A stretch of 7,272 nt of DNA, from positions 1 to 7,272 of the forward strand of contig JASLDA010000429.1 of NCBI GenBank assembly GCA_030151745.1, written 5' to 3'. Under the pieces are notes generated by a model, which was not told the origin of the DNA, searched no databases, and saw only the letters and a list, made by a program, of their open reading frames with translations. Both the position numbers and the translations under genes were made by a program. This DNA is from Chitinophagaceae bacterium (GTDB lineage: Bacteria; Bacteroidota; Bacteroidia; Chitinophagales; Chitinophagaceae). This document shows positions 5,305 through 7,272 of the stretch, piece after piece (the stretch's first letter is position 1; the number at the start of each line of letters is the position of its first letter).

Positions 5305-7272
5305 ATGAACGTAATAAAGCGCGACGGACGCAGCGAGTCTGTCAAATTCGATAAGATCACGGCTCGTATCTCGAAGTTGTCCTACGGGCTCAGCCAGCTC
5401 GTGGACCCGATCGACGTGGCCAAGAAAGTGATCGAGGGACTCTACGACGGCGTCACCACGACCGAGCTCGACAACCTGGCTGCGGAAACGGCGGCCTCGC
5501 TCACGACGCGGCACCCGGACTATGCGCTGCTCGCCAGCCGCATCGCCGTCAGCAACCTGCATAAGAACACCACCAAGTCGTTTTCCGAGACGATGGAGGC
5601 GCTGTACGACTGTACCGATCCGGCGACCGGCCGCAAGATGCCCCTGATCGCCGACGATATCATAGGGATCATCCGGGCGAACGCGGCGCTCCTGGACAGC
5701 ACCATCATATACGACCGGGACTTCGGCTTCGATTATTTCGGCTTCAAAACGCTGGAGAAGTCCTACCTGCTGAAGCTCGAGAACCGCATCGTGGAGCGCC
5801 CGCAGCATATGTACATGCGTGTGGCCATCGGTATTCACAAAGAGGATATCGAAAGCGCCATCGCTACCTACAACGGCATGAGCGAGCGTTGGTACACGCA
5901 TGCCACGCCGACGCTGTTCAATGCCGGCACGCCGAAGCCGCAGATGTCGTCCTGCTTCCTGCTTACTATGAAGGACGACAGCATCGACGGGATCTACGAC
6001 ACGCTGAAGCAGACGGCCAAGATCTCGCAGAGCGCGGGCGGCATCGGTCTTGCCATTCATAACGTCCGGGCGACCGGCTCCTACATAGGCGGCACGAACG
6101 GCACGTCGAACGGCCTGGTCCCGATGCTGCGGGTCTTCAACGATACGGCGCGGTACGTGGATCAGGGCGGGGGCAAGCGCAAGGGCGCATTCGCCATTTA
6201 CCTGGAGCCCTGGCATGCGGACGTGTTCGAGTTCCTGGACCTGCGCAAGAATCACGGCAAGGAGGAGCTGCGCGCCCGGGACCTGTTCTATGCGCTCTGG
6301 ATCCCCGACCTGTTCATGAAGCGTGTCGAAGCCGACGGCATGTGGAGCTTGTTCTGCCCGAACGAAGCGCCGGGCCTGCAGGATTCCTTCGGCGAAGCGT
6401 TTGAGGAACTGTATACCCGCTACGAGGAGGAAGGACGCGCCCGCAGGGCCGTGAAGGCGCAGGAGCTTTGGTTCGCTATCCTGCAGTCGCAGACGGAGAC
6501 CGGCACTCCGTATATGCTGTACAAGGATGCCGCCAACTCCAAGAGCAACCAGCAGAACCTCGGAACCATCAAGAGCAGCAATCTGTGCACGGAGATCATG
6601 GAATACACCAGCGCGGACGAAGTGGCCGTGTGCAACCTCGCTTCGATCGCCCTGCCGCGCTTCGTGGAGAACGGCCAGTTCGATTTCGAAAAGCTGTACG
6701 ACATCACGTACGAGCTTACGAAGAACCTGAACAAGGTGATCGACGGCAATTACTACCCCGTGCCGGAAGCGGAGAACAGCAACCTGAAGCATCGCCCGAT
6801 AGGGCTTGGCGTGCAGGGCCTGGCAGATGTCTTCATCCTGATGCGCCTGCCTTTTGAAAGCGAGATGGCCAGGCTGCTGAACCGGAACATCTTCGAGACG
6901 ATCTATTTTGCCGCGATGACGGCCAGCAAGGACCTGGCGAAGCGAGAGGGCGCGTACCGGAGCTTCGCCGGCTCGCCCCTGTCGGAGGGTAAGTTCCAGT
7001 TCGACCTCTGGAATGTCCAGGCCTCGGAACGGCACGACTGGAACGGCCTGCGCAGGGAGGTGATGGAGCACGGCGTGCGCAATTCGCTGCTGGTGGCTCC
7101 GATGCCGACGGCATCCACCTCGCAGATCTTCGGCAATAACGAGTGTTTCGAGCCTTACACGTCGAACATCTACACCCGGCGTGTGCTGAGCGGCGAGTTC
7201 ATCATCGTGAACAAGCACCTCCTCCGGGACCTGGTGCAGCTGGGGCTCTGGAACAATTCCATGAAGAACGCG
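5305..7272 (+). CDS. nrdA: Class Ia-type ribonucleoside-diphosphate reductase, alpha subunit (R1), 3' truncated by window
   Basis: 656 residues are present, open to the window end; the eukaryotic R1 family is about 790, so some 130 or more are missing. The catalytic subunit reduces NDPs to dNDPs with NrdB. An N-terminal ATP-cone (about 1-92, starting MNVIKRDGR) includes D56, equivalent to human D57, so dATP feedback inhibition is likely. Active-site residues are C217 (QMSSCFLL), N426, C428 and E430 (SSNLCTE), and C443 (VAVCNLAS). C217/C443 is the redox pair and C428 the thiyl-radical site. Substrate-specificity loops lie near 258-272 (GSYIGGTNGTSNG) and 286-295 (DQGGGKRKG). PMPTASTSQIFGNN (599-612) is the phosphate-binding block. 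The paired radical-transfer tyrosines and the C-terminal redox cysteines are expected beyond 7272. The frame was read through fully with no stop. It is probably co-transcribed with nrdB under the cobalamin riboswitch; the 59-bp gap shows no good promoter or terminator. Confidence 0.98.
   Translation, partial: MNVIKRDGRSESVKFDKITARISKLSYGLSQLVDPIDVAKKVIEGLYDGVTTTELDNLAAETAASLTTRHPDYALLASRIAVSNLHKNTTKSFSETMEALYDCTDPATGRKMPLIADDIIGIIRANAALLDSTIIYDRDFGFDYFGFKTLEKSYLLKLENRIVERPQHMYMRVAIGIHKEDIESAIATYNGMSERWYTHATPTLFNAGTPKPQMSSCFLLTMKDDSIDGIYDTLKQTAKISQSAGGIGLAIHNVRATGSYIGGTNGTSNGLVPMLRVFNDTARYVDQGGGKRKGAFAIYLEPWHADVFEFLDLRKNHGKEELRARDLFYALWIPDLFMKRVEADGMWSLFCPNEAPGLQDSFGEAFEELYTRYEEEGRARRAVKAQELWFAILQSQTETGTPYMLYKDAANSKSNQQNLGTIKSSNLCTEIMEYTSADEVAVCNLASIALPRFVENGQFDFEKLYDITYELTKNLNKVIDGNYYPVPEAENSNLKHRPIGLGVQGLADVFILMRLPFESEMARLLNRNIFETIYFAAMTASKDLAKREGAYRSFAGSPLSEGKFQFDLWNVQASERHDWNGLRREVMEHGVRNSLLVAPMPTASTSQIFGNNECFEPYTSNIYTRRVLSGEFIIVNKHLLRDLVQLGLWNNSMKNA

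Noticed and set aside
5302..7218. Minus-strand open frame of 638 codons opposite nrdA
   Set aside because: It is the antisense shadow of a clearly conserved nrdA; the translation has no family features and reflects GC-rich codon use.

Overview
The window looks like chromosomal DNA of a fairly GC-rich member of the Bacteroidetes. Three things suggest this: candidate promoters resemble the Bacteroidetes type (TTG, a spacer of about 19 nt, then TAnnTTTG), most starts have no good Shine-Dalgarno sequence, and the ribonucleotide reductase subunits closely resemble the eukaryotic R1/R2 type. That is an inference from sequence style; no taxonomic marker gene is present.

Left part (1-3191): a plus-strand GAF-domain, histidine-kinase-like protein (234-1421) converges on a minus-strand six-helix membrane protein of the YihY/BrkB family (1418-2446). 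Their stop codons share the same four bases, CTAG. Upstream of the membrane gene, also on the minus strand, is a small secreted protein (2574-3077). It has a recognisable promoter and a strong intrinsic terminator that separates it from the membrane gene.

Middle (3192-3957): a gene-poor, partly AT-rich stretch, then a probable 76-residue, basic, disordered small protein (3615-3845). After it comes a 19-bp hairpin (3876-3948) whose right arm runs directly into a perfect Bacteroidetes -7 box (TACTTTTG, 3948-3955). The hairpin loop holds an exact DnaA-box 9-mer, TTATCCACA.

Right part (3958-7272): a complete cobalamin riboswitch (3958-4188) with a clear P1 stem, the B12-box core and a matching L5-L13 kissing-loop pair. 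It precedes nrdB (4280-5245) and nrdA (5305 to beyond the window end), the beta and alpha subunits of a class Ia-like, oxygen-dependent, B12-independent ribonucleotide reductase. The likely logic is that when cobalamin is plentiful the riboswitch turns this enzyme down, presumably because a B12-dependent class II reductase elsewhere in the genome takes over. The DnaA box hints at a second, replication-linked input on the same promoter. The dual-input nrdBA control region is the most interesting part of the window.
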